A stretch of DNA of 64,000 bases from Nonomuraea turcica (GCF_030718205.1 NZ_JAUZQF010000020.1:124001-188000), one strand, 5' to 3'. Counted from the first letter of the stretch, positions 51,516 to 61,102 are shown. Numbers and translations: made by a program. Notes: generated from the sequence alone by a model not told the origin.

Positions 51516-53303
51516 ATGCTTCGCCCGCAGGACGGTCCCACCCGCGAACGCCGCTCTCTGGCCGGCTTGTGGAGGTTCCGGCTGGACGCGGAGGGAGCCG
51601 GCCGCACCGAAGGCTGGTGGCGCTCGCCCCTCGCCGGGGCCGTGGACATCCCGGTACCGGCCAGCTACAACGACATCTACCCCGAGGCGACAGTCCGGGA
51701 CCACGTGGGCGACGCCTGGTACCAGACGAGCGTGTGGGTACCGGCCCGGTGGGCAGGGCAGCGCATCGTCCTGCGGTTCGACGCCGCGACCCACCGCGCG
51801 ACCGTCTGGGTCAATGACACCGAGGTCGCCGAACACGAAGGCGGCTACACCCCGTTCGAAGCGGATGTCACCGCACACCTGCGACCGGGAGCCGAGAACC
51901 GCGTCACCGTCGTGGTCAACAACGAACTGAGCTGGGCGTCGATCCCGCCGGGCACCATCGAGGAACGTCCCGACGGCCGCCGGGTGCAGCGCTACCTTCA
52001 CGACTTCTTCAACTACGCGGGCCTGCACCGGCCGGTCTGGCTCTACACCACGCCTCCGGCCCACATCAGCGACATCACCGTGACCACGGCCTTCGACGAC
52101 ACCACCGGCGTGATCGGCTACCAGGTGGACAGCACCGGGGAGGCGGACTCACTTCGTGTGGCGCTGCGCGACGCCTCCGGCGCCGAGGTAGCCGCTGCCG
52201 CCGGCGCGGTCGCCACGCTGCGCGTGCCTGACGTACATCCTTGGGCGCCCGGCGACGGCTACCTCTACGAACTCGAGGTCTCACTGCTCAGCGCATCCGG
52301 GGAGGTCATCGACGGCTACCGCCAGCCGGTGGGCGTGCGCACGGTGGAGGTACGCGGGAGGCAGTTCCTGATCAACGGAACTCCCTTCTACTTCAGGGGG
52401 TTCGGCAAGCACGAGGACGCGGCGGTGCGCGGCAAGGGCCACGACGACGCGCTGATGGTGCATGACTTCGCCCTGCTGGAGTGGATCGGTGCGAACTCCT
52501 TCCGCACCTCGCACTACCCCTACGCGGAGGAGGTCCTCGACTACGCCGACCGGCACGGCGTGGTCGTCATCAGCGAGACCGCGGCCGTCGGGCTCAACCT
52601 CAACATCGGCGGAGGTGTCTTCAACTCCGGCAAACGCGTGTCCACATACTCCCCGGACACGGTCAGCGAAGGCACCCAGCGCGCCCACCTGCAGGCGATC
52701 CGGGAACTGGTGGCCCGCGACAAGAACCATCCCAGCGTCGTGCTGTGGTCCGTGGCCAACGAACCCGACAACGTCCAGCCCGAAGCGCGCGACTACTTCG
52801 CCCCGCTTGCCGCAGAGACCCGCCGCCTTGACCCCACCCGGCCCGTGGCCTACGCCAACGCGCTGCTCGCGTCGCCGGACCAATGCGTGGTCACCGACCT
52901 GTTCGACGTCGTCCTGCTCAACCGTTACTACGGCTGGTACTTCGGCCCCGGCGACCTGGAAGCGGCCGAGACCGCACTGGAGGCCGAACTGCGGCAGTGG
53001 GCGGATACGCACGACAAGCCCATCGTCATCACCGAGTACGGCGCCGACACCTACCCCGGCCTACGCAGCATCGTGCCCACCCCGTGGACCGAGGAGTACC
53101 AGGCCGACCTGCTCGACGTGTACCACCGGGTCTTCGACCGGGTCGACGCGGTGGTGGGCGAACAGGTCTGGAACTTCGCCGACTTCGCCACCACCGCGGG
53201 CGTCTTCCGCGTCGACGGCAACAAGAAGGGTGTTTTCACGCGCGACCGCCGTCCCAAGACCGCCGCCTTCCACCTGCGCGCCCGCTGGCGCAAAGACGAG
53301 TAG
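51516..53303 (+). CDS. uidA: Beta-glucuronidase (GH2)
   Basis: 595 residues, cytoplasmic GH2 enzyme hydrolysing beta-D-glucuronides. N-terminal sugar-binding domain (~15-180, with YQTSVWVP and VWVNDTEVAEHEGGYTPFEA), immunoglobulin-like domain (~182-275) and TIM barrel (~277-595). The acid/base Glu is in SVANEPDN and the nucleophile Glu in IVITEYGADT; NRYYGWY matches the glucuronidase-specific region. ATG 51516 has GGAGAA upstream. Last gene of the importer operon; it would process the imported substrate. Confidence 0.92.
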   Translation: MLRPQDGPTRERRSLAGLWRFRLDAEGAGRTEGWWRSPLAGAVDIPVPASYNDIYPEATVRDHVGDAWYQTSVWVPARWAGQRIVLRFDAATHRATVWVNDTEVAEHEGGYTPFEADVTAHLRPGAENRVTVVVNNELSWASIPPGTIEERPDGRRVQRYLHDFFNYAGLHRPVWLYTTPPAHISDITVTTAFDDTTGVIGYQVDSTGEADSLRVALRDASGAEVAAAAGAVATLRVPDVHPWAPGDGYLYELEVSLLSASGEVIDGYRQPVGVRTVEVRGRQFLINGTPFYFRGFGKHEDAAVRGKGHDDALMVHDFALLEWIGANSFRTSHYPYAEEVLDYADRHGVVVISETAAVGLNLNIGGGVFNSGKRVSTYSPDTVSEGTQRAHLQAIRELVARDKNHPSVVLWSVANEPDNVQPEARDYFAPLAAETRRLDPTRPVAYANALLASPDQCVVTDLFDVVLLNRYYGWYFGPGDLEAAETALEAELRQWADTHDKPIVITEYGADTYPGLRSIVPTPWTEEYQADLLDVYHRVFDRVDAVVGEQVWNFADFATTAGVFRVDGNKKGVFTRDRRPKTAAFHLRARWRKDE

Positions 53304-53309
53304 GTTCCT

Positions 53310-53396
53310 TCAGCTGGCCTGATCGGTGCCGGTGTCGAGTTCTGCGTGGACGCGCAGTCCGGTCCTGGTGGTGGTCGCCGTGACCGTACGAGACAT
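53310..53396 (-). pseudogene. ISAzo13-type transposase remnant
   Basis: A 28-codon minus-strand frame reads VTATTTRTGLRVHAELDTGT before a stop. This matches the segment TxTRTGLxVxAELDT near the C-terminus of ISAzo13-family transposases; the conserved continuation (YPTGI...) is lost. It marks the right edge of the glucuronidase cluster. Confidence 0.5.
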
Positions 53397-53444
53397 CGCC
53401 GTCGGCAGGCGATACGGCGCCCTGGCTTCCTGCCGCCGCGGAGC

Positions 53445-54380
53445 TCATTCCCATAGGGGGAGTGGGCGGCCGGCGCCGTTCTTCATGGCGGCGGCGTAGA
53501 GCGCCTGCGCGGCGGCGACGTCCTGGACGGCGGTGCCGGTGGAGTCGAAGACCACGAGGTCGTCGGCGTGCTCGCGGCCGGTCTTCGTGCCCAGGACGAT
53601 CTCGCCGAGCTCGGCCTTGACCGGCGTCTGGGGGCGGTGGTGCAGTTCGCCGACCTCCACGCACTGGTGGGTGACGTCGGTGATCAGGGTGGCGGCGGCG
53701 AGCAGGTCGTCGTGAAGTTCGCGTTTGGCGGGCGCATCTGAGCCCACCGCCGCCACCAGCGTGCCCGGCCGCACATCGCGCAAACCCAAGTAGGGGTCGG
53801 TGGAGGGGGTCAGGGTGACGACGACGGAGGCCTGCCGGGCGGCCTCGGCGGGAGTGCCGGTGGCCTCGGCGCTGTGTTGGGCGGCGAAGCGCGCGGTCTT
53901 GGCCGCGTCGCGGCCCCACACGAGGATTCGCTCGATCGGGCGGACCTCGCGGACGGCCGCGATGTGGGCAGCGGCCTGGGCGCCGGTGCCGAGGACGGCC
54001 AGCGTGGTGGCGTCCGGCACCGCCAGGTGGCGTACGGCCACGGCGGTGGCGGCGGCCGTGCGCAGCCGAGTGACCGTCGCCGATTCCAGAAACAGCAAGG
54101 GCTGGCCGTTGGCGGCGTCGAACAGGGCGATGACGCCGACGATGCTCGGCAGACCGAGCGTGGCGGGCCGGTCGTAGAAGCAGGCTCCGATCTTGACGGC
54201 GACCACGCCGCCGATCCCGGCGGCCTTGATGTGGAACTCGCCAGGCGGGCTGTCGAGGTGGGACAGGCGGCTGGGTGAGGTCTCGCCGCGGGCGTGTGCG
54301 GCGAAGGCATCCTCAATCAGGTCGATGTAGTCGGAGGGGGCGAGCAGCCGCTCGATCTCCGACTGCGTGATCATGAGCAT
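53445..54380 (-). CDS. Ornithine cyclodeaminase / mu-crystallin family protein
   Basis: 311 residues, NAD(P)-binding. The Rossmann motif is VLGTGAQAAAH (~129-139); catalytic-domain segments include VAVKIGACFYDRPA and LESATVTRLRTAAATAVAV, and TDVTHQCVEVGELHH. Members deaminate ornithine, reduce ketimines or make unusual amino acids. No operon partner. The start is ATG 54380 or 54374. Divergent from the sulfur cluster. Confidence 0.88.
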   Translation of the reverse strand: MLMITQSEIERLLAPSDYIDLIEDAFAAHARGETSPSRLSHLDSPPGEFHIKAAGIGGVVAVKIGACFYDRPATLGLPSIVGVIALFDAANGQPLLFLESATVTRLRTAAATAVAVRHLAVPDATTLAVLGTGAQAAAHIAAVREVRPIERILVWGRDAAKTARFAAQHSAEATGTPAEAARQASVVVTLTPSTDPYLGLRDVRPGTLVAAVGSDAPAKRELHDDLLAAATLITDVTHQCVEVGELHHRPQTPVKAELGEIVLGTKTGREHADDLVVFDSTGTAVQDVAAAQALYAAAMKNGAGRPLPLWE

Positions 54381-54447
54381 GCCGCGAAGCCCTTCTGGTT
54401 GCCGGTGCGTCTCGGATGGATTCGCTCACCAGAATACATGTATATCC

Positions 54448-54487
54448 AGTAGGAAATGTTGACTATGTCTTGATGTGCTCGTAGCTT
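54448..54487 (+). promoter_or_regulatory. Promoter 1 of the sulfur cluster, with duplicated 19-bp element
   Basis: AGTAGGAAATGTTGACTAT (54448-54466) contains the -35 TTGACT (54459-54464). A 17-base spacer leads to -10 TAGCTT (54482-54487). The expected transcription start is at about 54495, the A of the leader-peptide ATG. The 19-mer recurs at 60303-60321 with one difference. ATACATGTAT, a palindrome, lies just upstream (54434-54443). Confidence 0.8.
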
Positions 54488-54494
54488 CGTGGTC

Positions 54495-54569
54495 ATGAGC
54501 CAGGCTGCGAACCTGACCCGGCGCCCGCACGTGGACCACGGCTACGTCGCCAGCGCGCAATGTCACTGA
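54495..54569 (+). CDS. Short leader peptide (RRxHVD ... SAxC type)
   Basis: 24-residue peptide starting MSQAANLTRRPHVDHGYV and ending ASAQCH. It has the form of the putative leader peptides found before sulfur-assimilation and transport genes in actinomycetes, which contain RRxHVDLxRVxSAxC. The ATG falls at the predicted transcription start, so it would be translated leaderless. The Cys codon next to the end is where a ribosome could pause when cysteinyl-tRNA is scarce, affecting the operon that begins 73 bases later. Between them are CTCATCATCAACCCCC and a ribosome site. Confidence 0.75.
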   Translation: MSQAANLTRRPHVDHGYVASAQCH

Positions 54570-54641
54570 TCACGAAATCTCATCATCAACCCCCTTCCTC
54601 CCGCCGAGGAGTGATTCCGTGATCAAAATTGGAGGCGGCTC

Positions 54642-55508
54642 ATGACGCTGCCCGAAGTGCAGGCGCCCTCCTATCAGGACGTGGAGCGGCCGTTAGAGGT
54701 GGTGACGGCCCGTCGTCCGCTGCGGTGGCTGGCCGCCGCCTGCGTGCTCGTCGTGCTGGCGATGGTCGCCAGCGCCCTGGTGACCAACCCGGCCTGGGAA
54801 TGGGACGTCGTCGGGCAGTACCTGTTCGCGCCGTCAGTGGTGCGCTCGGTCCTGTTAACGCTGGAGCTGACCGCGATGGGCATCGCGCTCGGGTTCGCCC
54901 TGGGCACGGTACTGGCGCTGATGCGGCTCTCGCCGAACCGGCTGCTGTCGTCGGTGGCCTGGGGATATGTGTGGCTGTTCCGGTCGGTGCCGCTCATCCT
55001 GCAACTGCTGTTCTGGTACAACCTGGCGCTGCTCTACCCGCGGCTGTCGGTGGGTGTGCCGTTCGGGCCCGAGTTCTTCGACTTCGGCACCATGGACCTG
55101 ATCGGGCCACTGACCGCGGCGGTGCTCGGGCTGGCGCTGCACCAAGCCGCGTACGCCGCCGAGATCGTCCGCGGCGGCCTGCTGTCGGTCGACCACGGGC
55201 AGCGGGAGGCGGCGGCCGCTTTGGGGCTGCCACCGGCACGGCGGTTGTTCCGGATCATCCTGCCGCAGGCCATGCGGACCATCGTGCCCACCGCCGGCAA
55301 CGAGATCATCGGCCTGGTCAAGGGCACCTCGGTGGTGTACATCATGGCGCTGCCCGAGCTGTTCTACCAGGTGCAGGTGATCTACAACCGCAACGGCAGG
55401 GTCATGGCGTTGCTGCTGGTCGCGGCCATCTGGTACCTCATCCTGACCACCGCCCTGTCGATCGTCCAGCACTACGTGGAACGCCACTACGGCAAGGGGC
55501 GCGCATGA
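54642..55508 (+). CDS. Amino-acid-type ABC transporter permease (probably sulfur amino acid)
   Basis: 288 residues of the polar amino acid (HisM/TcyB-like) family. Membrane helices begin at ~30; LFRSVPLILQLLFWYN is the family signature and GQREAAAALGLPPARRLFRIILPQA the ATPase-contact loop. TTGGAGG lies 7 bases before ATG 54642. It overlaps the ATPase start by 4 bases. Read from the promoter at 54459 through the leader peptide. Confidence 0.9.
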   Translation: MTLPEVQAPSYQDVERPLEVVTARRPLRWLAAACVLVVLAMVASALVTNPAWEWDVVGQYLFAPSVVRSVLLTLELTAMGIALGFALGTVLALMRLSPNRLLSSVAWGYVWLFRSVPLILQLLFWYNLALLYPRLSVGVPFGPEFFDFGTMDLIGPLTAAVLGLALHQAAYAAEIVRGGLLSVDHGQREAAAALGLPPARRLFRIILPQAMRTIVPTAGNEIIGLVKGTSVVYIMALPELFYQVQVIYNRNGRVMALLLVAAIWYLILTTALSIVQHYVERHYGKGRA

Positions 55509-56269
55509 GCAGCCCCATGGTCGAGCTGCGCGGCGTGCACAAGAGCTTCGGCCCCCTGCACGTGCTGCGTGGTGTGGGCCTGGACGTGCGCAAGGGGCAG
55601 GTCGTGGTGATCCTGGGCCCGTCGGGGTCAGGGAAGTCCACGTTGCTGCGCACCATCAACCACCTGGAGAAGGTGGACCGCGGCTCGGTCCGCGTCGACG
55701 GCAGGCTGCTCGGCTACCGGCAGGTCGGCGACCGTCTGCACGAGCTGCCCGAACGCGAAGTGCTGCGGCAGCGCACCGAGATCGGGTTCGTCTTCCAGGC
55801 GTTCAACCTGTTTCCGCACCTCACGGTCAGGCAGAACCTCGCGGAGGCGCCGCTGTCGGCCCAGCGCCGGCCGCGCGCCGAGGTCGAGCCGCTGGCCGAG
55901 CGACTGCTGGAGCGGGTGGGCCTGGCGGACAAGGCCGACGACTATCCCCGCACGCTCTCCGGTGGCCAGCAGCAGCGCGTCGCCATCGCCAGGGCGCTCG
56001 CGCTGGAGCCCAAGGTGCTGCTGTTCGACGAGCCGACCTCCGCGCTGGACCCCGAGCTGGTGGGCGAGGTGCTGGACGTCATCAAAGACCTCGCCCGCGG
56101 TGGGACCACGATGATCGTGGTCACCCACGAGATCGGATTCGCCCGCGAGGTGGCCGACACCGTGGTCTTCATGGACGCCGGCCGCATCGTCGAGCTTGGA
56201 CCGCCCGCCCAGATCCTGGACGCCCCCGCCCACGAACGCACCCGTGCCTTCCTCGGCAAGGTTCTCTGA
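55505..56269 (+). CDS. Amino-acid-type ABC transporter ATP-binding protein
   Basis: 254 residues. Walker A GPSGSGKST, Q-loop VFQAFNLFPHLT, signature LSGGQQQR, Walker B LLFDEPTSALDPE, H-loop THEIGFAREVAD. GlnQ/TcyC class. A slightly long insert after the first strand region (LLGYRQVGDRLHELPEREV) is usual for the cystine/arginine subgroup. ATGA overlap with the permease. Confidence 0.93.
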   Translation: MSSPMVELRGVHKSFGPLHVLRGVGLDVRKGQVVVILGPSGSGKSTLLRTINHLEKVDRGSVRVDGRLLGYRQVGDRLHELPEREVLRQRTEIGFVFQAFNLFPHLTVRQNLAEAPLSAQRRPRAEVEPLAERLLERVGLADKADDYPRTLSGGQQQRVAIARALALEPKVLLFDEPTSALDPELVGEVLDVIKDLARGGTTMIVVTHEIGFAREVADTVVFMDAGRIVELGPPAQILDAPAHERTRAFLGKVL

Positions 56270-56288
56270 CTCCTAAGGACACCAAGAC

Positions 56289-57266
56289 ATGCGCGCTTCG
56301 CTCGCGCGGGCCTTCGCTGTGCCCGCGCTCCTCCTCCTGACCGCCGCCTGCGGCGCCGAGCCCACCGTCACCGGCCCGTCAGCCACCACGGCCCCTGTGG
56401 TGGCGGGCAAGAAGATCAACCTCGGCCCGGACCAGCGTCGGGTGCGGGCCGAGAAGGTGGACGCCATCGCGGCCCAGGTGCCGATGGAGATCGCGGCCGA
56501 CGGCAAGCTCACCGTCGGCTACAGCGGGACCAGCTCGCCGCCGCTGGTGTTCCCCGCCACCGACGACACCACCCTGATCGGCGTCGAGACCGACATTGCC
56601 CAGCTTGTGGCCGACGTGCTCGGCCTGGAGATCTCCCCGCAGACCAGCTCGTGGGAGAACCTCTTCCTGGCCAGCAAGTCCGGCAAGTACGAGGTCGTTT
56701 TCAACAACGTCACGGTCACCGAGGAGCGCAAGGACACCTACGACTTCGCGACGTACCGGATCGACCAGCTCGGCTGGCAGGTCCCCGAGAACAGCCCGAT
56801 CAAGCAGATCGCCAAGCCCGCCGACATCGCCGGGCTGCGCGTCTCGGTCGGCTCCGGCACCAACCAGGAGAAGATCCTGCTCGACTGGGACAAGCAGAAC
56901 AAGGACGCCGGGCTGAAACCTGTGGAGATCCTCTACTACGAGAAGTACGGCGACGTGCTGCTGGGGCTCAAGTCCGGCCGCATCCAGGCGTACTTCGGCC
57001 CGAACCCGGCCATCGCCTACAACATCGCCGTCAGCGGCGGCTCCAGGATCGTCGGCACGTTCTCCGGTGCCGGGCCTGACCTGCAGGGGCTCATCGCGGT
57101 CATGACCAAGAAGGACAACGGCCTGGTCAAGCCGCTCAACGAGGCGCTCAACACGGTGATCAAGAACGGCACGTACAAGGAGGTACTCGAACGCTGGGGT
57201 CTGGCCAACGAAGCGATCCCCGAGTCGCAGATCAACCCGCCCGGCCTGCCGAGGCAGGAGTCGTGA
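56289..57266 (+). CDS. Amino-acid-type ABC transporter substrate-binding lipoprotein
   Basis: 325 residues, family 3 solute-binding protein. Lipobox LLTAAC (Cys 21); mature part with LIGVETDIAQLVADVLGLEI and YEVVFNNVTVTEERKDTYDF, the classical SBP-3 segments. Substrate inferred as cystine or an S-alkylated cysteine from the neighbouring genes. It overlaps the GNAT gene by 4 bases (GTGA). Confidence 0.9.
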   Translation: MRASLARAFAVPALLLLTAACGAEPTVTGPSATTAPVVAGKKINLGPDQRRVRAEKVDAIAAQVPMEIAADGKLTVGYSGTSSPPLVFPATDDTTLIGVETDIAQLVADVLGLEISPQTSSWENLFLASKSGKYEVVFNNVTVTEERKDTYDFATYRIDQLGWQVPENSPIKQIAKPADIAGLRVSVGSGTNQEKILLDWDKQNKDAGLKPVEILYYEKYGDVLLGLKSGRIQAYFGPNPAIAYNIAVSGGSRIVGTFSGAGPDLQGLIAVMTKKDNGLVKPLNEALNTVIKNGTYKEVLERWGLANEAIPESQINPPGLPRQES

Positions 57267-57739
57267 GCGAGCTCACCGCGCACGTGCGGCTCGTCGGCAT
57301 GGCGGACCCGGCCGCCGCGCCGCTGCTGGCCGGGCTGCACCAGGAGTACACCTCGCGGTACGGGCCCAACGACGAGCTGGTGAGGTATCCGGAGGCGGAG
57401 TTCGCGCCGCCGCACGGCGCGTTCCTGATCGTGGTGTCCGGCGGAGAGACGGTGGCCGGAGGCGCGTTCCGCCGCTACGACCCGGCGACCGCCGAGCTCA
57501 AGCGTGTCTGGACGCACCCGCGTCACCGCCGCGGAGGGCTCGGCCGCCTGGTCGTGCGCGAGCTGGAGCGGGAGGCGGTGCGCCGCGGGTACCTCCGGGT
57601 CTTCCTGACCACGGGGCCGCGCCAGCCCGAGGCCGTGCGCCTCTATCTGGCCAGTGGGTACGAACCGCAGTTCGACGTGGCCGACCGCCCGGCCACGGGC
57701 CCGCTCGCCTTCGTCAAGAATCTACAACTTCGCACGTGA
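57263..57739 (+). CDS. GNAT family N-acetyltransferase
   Basis: 158 residues. The acetyl-CoA-binding motif is VWTHPRHRRGGLGRLVVRELE (RxxGxG/A type), and the fold ends with a VRLYLASGYEP strand. Translationally coupled to an amino acid importer in a sulfur cluster. In Bacillus the comparable ytmI/snaA enzyme acetylates S-alkyl-cysteines before oxidative cleavage by flavin monooxygenases, so a similar role is a reasonable hypothesis. Not shown by sequence alone. Confidence 0.85.
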   Translation: MSELTAHVRLVGMADPAAAPLLAGLHQEYTSRYGPNDELVRYPEAEFAPPHGAFLIVVSGGETVAGGAFRRYDPATAELKRVWTHPRHRRGGLGRLVVRELEREAVRRGYLRVFLTTGPRQPEAVRLYLASGYEPQFDVADRPATGPLAFVKNLQLRT

Positions 57740-57752
57740 AAGGCCATATCGT

Positions 57753-58808
57753 ATGCCTGCCTCCGCCCTCCTTCGACCCACACTTGCCCTGCTTCTGCTG
57801 GCCGCCCTGACCGGATGTGCCGGAGGCGGCGGGCAGCAGAAAGCCGCGGCGGCGCTGGCGGCGGACGCGCCGCTGCCGACCTCCGTCCCCAAGGGAACCA
57901 AGCTGATCATCGGAGACCCGCCTACCAAGGTGGCGCTGCAGCTCTCCGGTGAGATCGACAAGTTCTCGTTCGACGTCGAGTGGGCCAACATCAGCGGCGG
58001 CCCGCAGACCAGCGAGGCGTTCCGGGCAGACGCGCTGGACGTCGGCGCGGTCGCCGAGATCCCTGCCATCCACGCGACCTGGACCGGCCTGCCCGTGAAG
58101 ATCGTCGCCTCCAAGTTCCGCAAGGACCCGCTCAACCATCCGACCTACGAGCTCGGCATCGCGCCGGGCGTGTCCGTGAAGACCCTGGCCGACCTGCGCG
58201 GCAAGAAGATCGCCTACAGCCCTGGCCAGGCGCAGGGCGCGCTCGTGCTCAAGGTGCTCGCGCAGGCAGGGCTGACGAAGGACGACGTCACCCTGGTGGA
58301 GCTGCCGAGCACCGGCGACGTCTATCCCAACGCGCTGGCCTCCAGGCAGGTGGACGTGGCCCCGATCGGCGGCGTCAACATCCGGCGGTACACCGCCAAG
58401 TTCGGCGAGGACGGCGGCACGACCATCCGCCACGGGCTCCGCGACGACCCGGGCCACCTGTACGTGCGCGCGGTCACGCTCCAGGACCCGGCCAAGGCCG
58501 CCGCGATCCGCGAGTACGTCGCCGCCTGGGCCCGCGCCGCGCGCTGGGTCTACGAGCACCCCGAGGAGTGGATCGGCGGCTACTACGTCAAGGACCAGGG
58601 TCTCAGCGCCGCCGACGGCCGCTACCTGGCCGAGCTGGCGGGCGAGCCGGACATCCCCGCCGACTGGTCGGACGCCATCGCCAGGCACCAGGAGACCATC
58701 GACATCCTGGCCAAGGAGACCGGCAACCCCGTGCTGAAGGCACAGGACCTGTACGACCTGCGCTATCAGACGGTCGGCGCGGACGCGATCAAGGGCGGTG
58801 CGTCATGA
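57753..58808 (+). CDS. Sulfonate/aromatic-sulfur ABC substrate-binding lipoprotein (SsuA-like)
   Basis: 351 residues, SsuA/THI5-like. Signal peptide with lipobox LTGC; FDVEWANISGGPQTSEAFRA, then ALDVGAV and LADLRGKKIAYSPGQAQG, the usual SsuA-like segments. ATG 57753 is preceded by GAAAGG. It overlaps ssuC by 4 bases. The substrate could be alkanesulfonates or sulfate esters. Confidence 0.88.
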   Translation: MPASALLRPTLALLLLAALTGCAGGGGQQKAAAALAADAPLPTSVPKGTKLIIGDPPTKVALQLSGEIDKFSFDVEWANISGGPQTSEAFRADALDVGAVAEIPAIHATWTGLPVKIVASKFRKDPLNHPTYELGIAPGVSVKTLADLRGKKIAYSPGQAQGALVLKVLAQAGLTKDDVTLVELPSTGDVYPNALASRQVDVAPIGGVNIRRYTAKFGEDGGTTIRHGLRDDPGHLYVRAVTLQDPAKAAAIREYVAAWARAARWVYEHPEEWIGGYYVKDQGLSAADGRYLAELAGEPDIPADWSDAIARHQETIDILAKETGNPVLKAQDLYDLRYQTVGADAIKGGAS

Positions 58809-59604
58809 CGCTCGTCACCTCACGCCCGGCCGTGGACGTCCCCGCGCGCAAGCGTCGCCGCCTGCGGCCCGGCCCACGGATCAGGTTCGGTTTCCTCGTG
58901 GGCCCGCTCCTGCTGGTCGTGGTCTGGGCGGCCGCCTCGGCGATCGGCCTGCTGGATCCGCGATTCCTGTCCGCGCCGTGGACGGTGGTGACCACCGCGG
59001 CCGACTTGATCGAGTCCGGCCGCCTGCAGTCCAACCTGCTCGCGTCCGTCCAGCGCGTGGCGCTGGGATTGGCCTTCGGCGTCCCGCTCGGCACCCTGCT
59101 CGCACTGATCTCCGGGCTGAGCCGCTGGGGCGAGGCCGTCATCGACGGGCCCATCCAGATCAAGCGGGCCATCCCGGCACTCGCACTGATGCCACTGCTG
59201 ATCCTGTGGCTGGGCATCGGCGAGGGTATGAAGATCACCATGATCGCCCTTGGCGTGCTCGTGCCGATCTACATCCACACCCACAACGGGCTGCGCAGCA
59301 TCGACAGCCGCTACGTCGAGCTGGCCGAGACCGTCGATCTCAAGCGTGGCGCGTTCGTCAGGAAGGTGGTCCTCCCGGGCGCGCTGCCCGGATTCCTGCT
59401 CGGCATGCGGTTCGCCGTCACCACGGCCTGGCTGTTCCTGGTCGTGGCCGAGCTCATCAACTCCACCACCGGCATCGGCTACATGATGGACCTGGCGCGT
59501 ACGTACGGGCAGACCGACGTGATCCTCGTCGGCATCGTCCTGTACGGCCTGCTCGGCCTCTTCTCCGACGCCGGGGTGCGGCTTGTGGAGAGGAGGGCGC
59601 TGTC

Positions 59605-59629
<25 letters not shown>
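58805..59629 (+). CDS. ssuC: Sulfonate-type ABC permease
   Basis: 274 residues, six helices. The ATPase-contact loop is YVELAETVDLKRGAFVRKVVLPGALPG. The basic N-terminus (KRRRLRPG) faces the cytoplasm. ATGA overlap upstream, 25-base overlap with ssuB downstream. Confidence 0.88.
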
Positions 59630-60302
<673 letters not shown>

Positions 60303-60303
<1 letters not shown>

Positions 60304-60343
60304 GTAGGAAAAGTTGACTATCTGCGACGTGAGATCGTACATT
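60303..60343 (+). promoter_or_regulatory. Promoter 2 of the sulfur cluster, with duplicated 19-bp element
   Basis: AGTAGGAAAAGTTGACTAT (60303-60321) differs at one base from the copy at 54448. -35 TTGACT is at 60314-60319 and -10 TACATT at 60338-60343 (18-base spacer), placing the start near ATG 60350. It drives a short frame and the FMN reductase-like gene. Confidence 0.75.
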
Positions 60344-60349
60344 ACCGGG

Positions 60350-60490
60350 ATGAACGAGGACCGGGACGTGGTCGTCCGCACGGACCTCCCGGGGGATACG
60401 CACTGGTACGACCTCCCGGATGATGAGGCTCAGCCCGAACAGGAGGAGCAGCCCTCCGCACCACGACGGTCCTTGTGGCGGCGGTGGTCG
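60350..60490 (+). CDS. Short leaderless frame, unknown
   Basis: 46-residue acidic frame (MNEDRDVVVRTDLPGDTHWY ... ) that begins exactly where promoter 2 predicts the transcript start, and ends at TAG 60488-60490 in SLWRRWS. It overlaps the FMN reductase-like start in another frame. It has Glu/Gln-rich middle residues and no Cys. It may be a genuine small protein, a leader, or the displaced N-terminus of a damaged reductase gene. Confidence 0.35.
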
Positions 60491-60903
60491 TAGAGCTCGT
60501 GGACCTGTCGGCCTTCGGCCCGCACCTGCTCTCACCCTCGCCGTCCCCGGATGTGGAGGTGGCGCTGGAACTCGTCAAGGAAGCGGACGTGATCGTCGTG
60601 GCCAGCCCCACCTACAAGGGCACCTACACGGGGCTGCTGAAGGCGTTCCTGGACCGGCTGCCCTCCCAAGCCCTGGCCGGCACGGTGGCGCTGCCTCTGC
60701 TGGTGATGGGTGACGCACGGCACGCGCTGGCGGTCGAGGTGCACCTGCGCCCGCTGCTGGTGGAATTGGGCGCCGTCGTCCCCACGCCCGGCCTCGCGCT
60801 GGTCGAGGCCGATCTCCCGCGCCTGCCGGAGGTGCTGGAGCAGTGGCACACCGCGGTGGCGCCGCAGGTGAGGGCGGCGCTCACGGATGCCGCCAAGGCG
60901 TGA
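60475..60903 (+). CDS. NADPH-dependent FMN reductase-like protein, N-terminally truncated
   Basis: 142 residues versus ~185 for SsuE-type reductases. The flavodoxin-like core is intact from strand 2 onward (VVVELVDLSAFGPHLL, then ADVIVVASPTYKGTYTGLLKAFLDRLP), but the first strand and the FMN phosphate loop (GNPxxxSRT) are missing; stops TGATGA at 60421-60426 close the upstream frame. Start GTG 60475 has no nearby ribosome site (AGGAGGAG is 28 bases upstream). It may be inactive, or part of a frameshifted gene with the preceding short frame. Related enzymes supply FMNH2 to sulfonate monooxygenases. Confidence 0.55.
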   Translation: MAAVVVELVDLSAFGPHLLSPSPSPDVEVALELVKEADVIVVASPTYKGTYTGLLKAFLDRLPSQALAGTVALPLLVMGDARHALAVEVHLRPLLVELGAVVPTPGLALVEADLPRLPEVLEQWHTAVAPQVRAALTDAAKA

Positions 60904-60904
60904 C

Positions 60905-61102
60905 GGTGTGTGGCACCTGTGGGCCTCCTGCCATCCGCTGGCTGACCCCGACAAGGACCGGCGCGTCGACACCCAGTTCGTCGGCACGCCCGATCAGGTG
61001 GCCAAGCGGCTGCGCGTACTGCGCCTCATCCCCGCCTCCTCCCGGCCCTCGCCGCGTGCGGCGGGCCGGCCGTGCCCCGACCCGGTGCCCGAGCCGTACT
61101 AA
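60905..61102 (+). pseudogene. Remnant of a flavin-dependent monooxygenase C-terminus
   Basis: The frame directly after the reductase stop reads VWHLWASCHPLADPDKDRRV, then DTQFVGTPDQVAKRLRVLR, before becoming low-complexity. xxFVGTPxQVAxRL is the late segment of luciferase-like (LLM) monooxygenases. The body of the gene is missing. An SsuE-SsuD order is normal, so this probably was the partner monooxygenase. It overlaps the convergent complete LLM gene by 4 bases. Confidence 0.4.
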
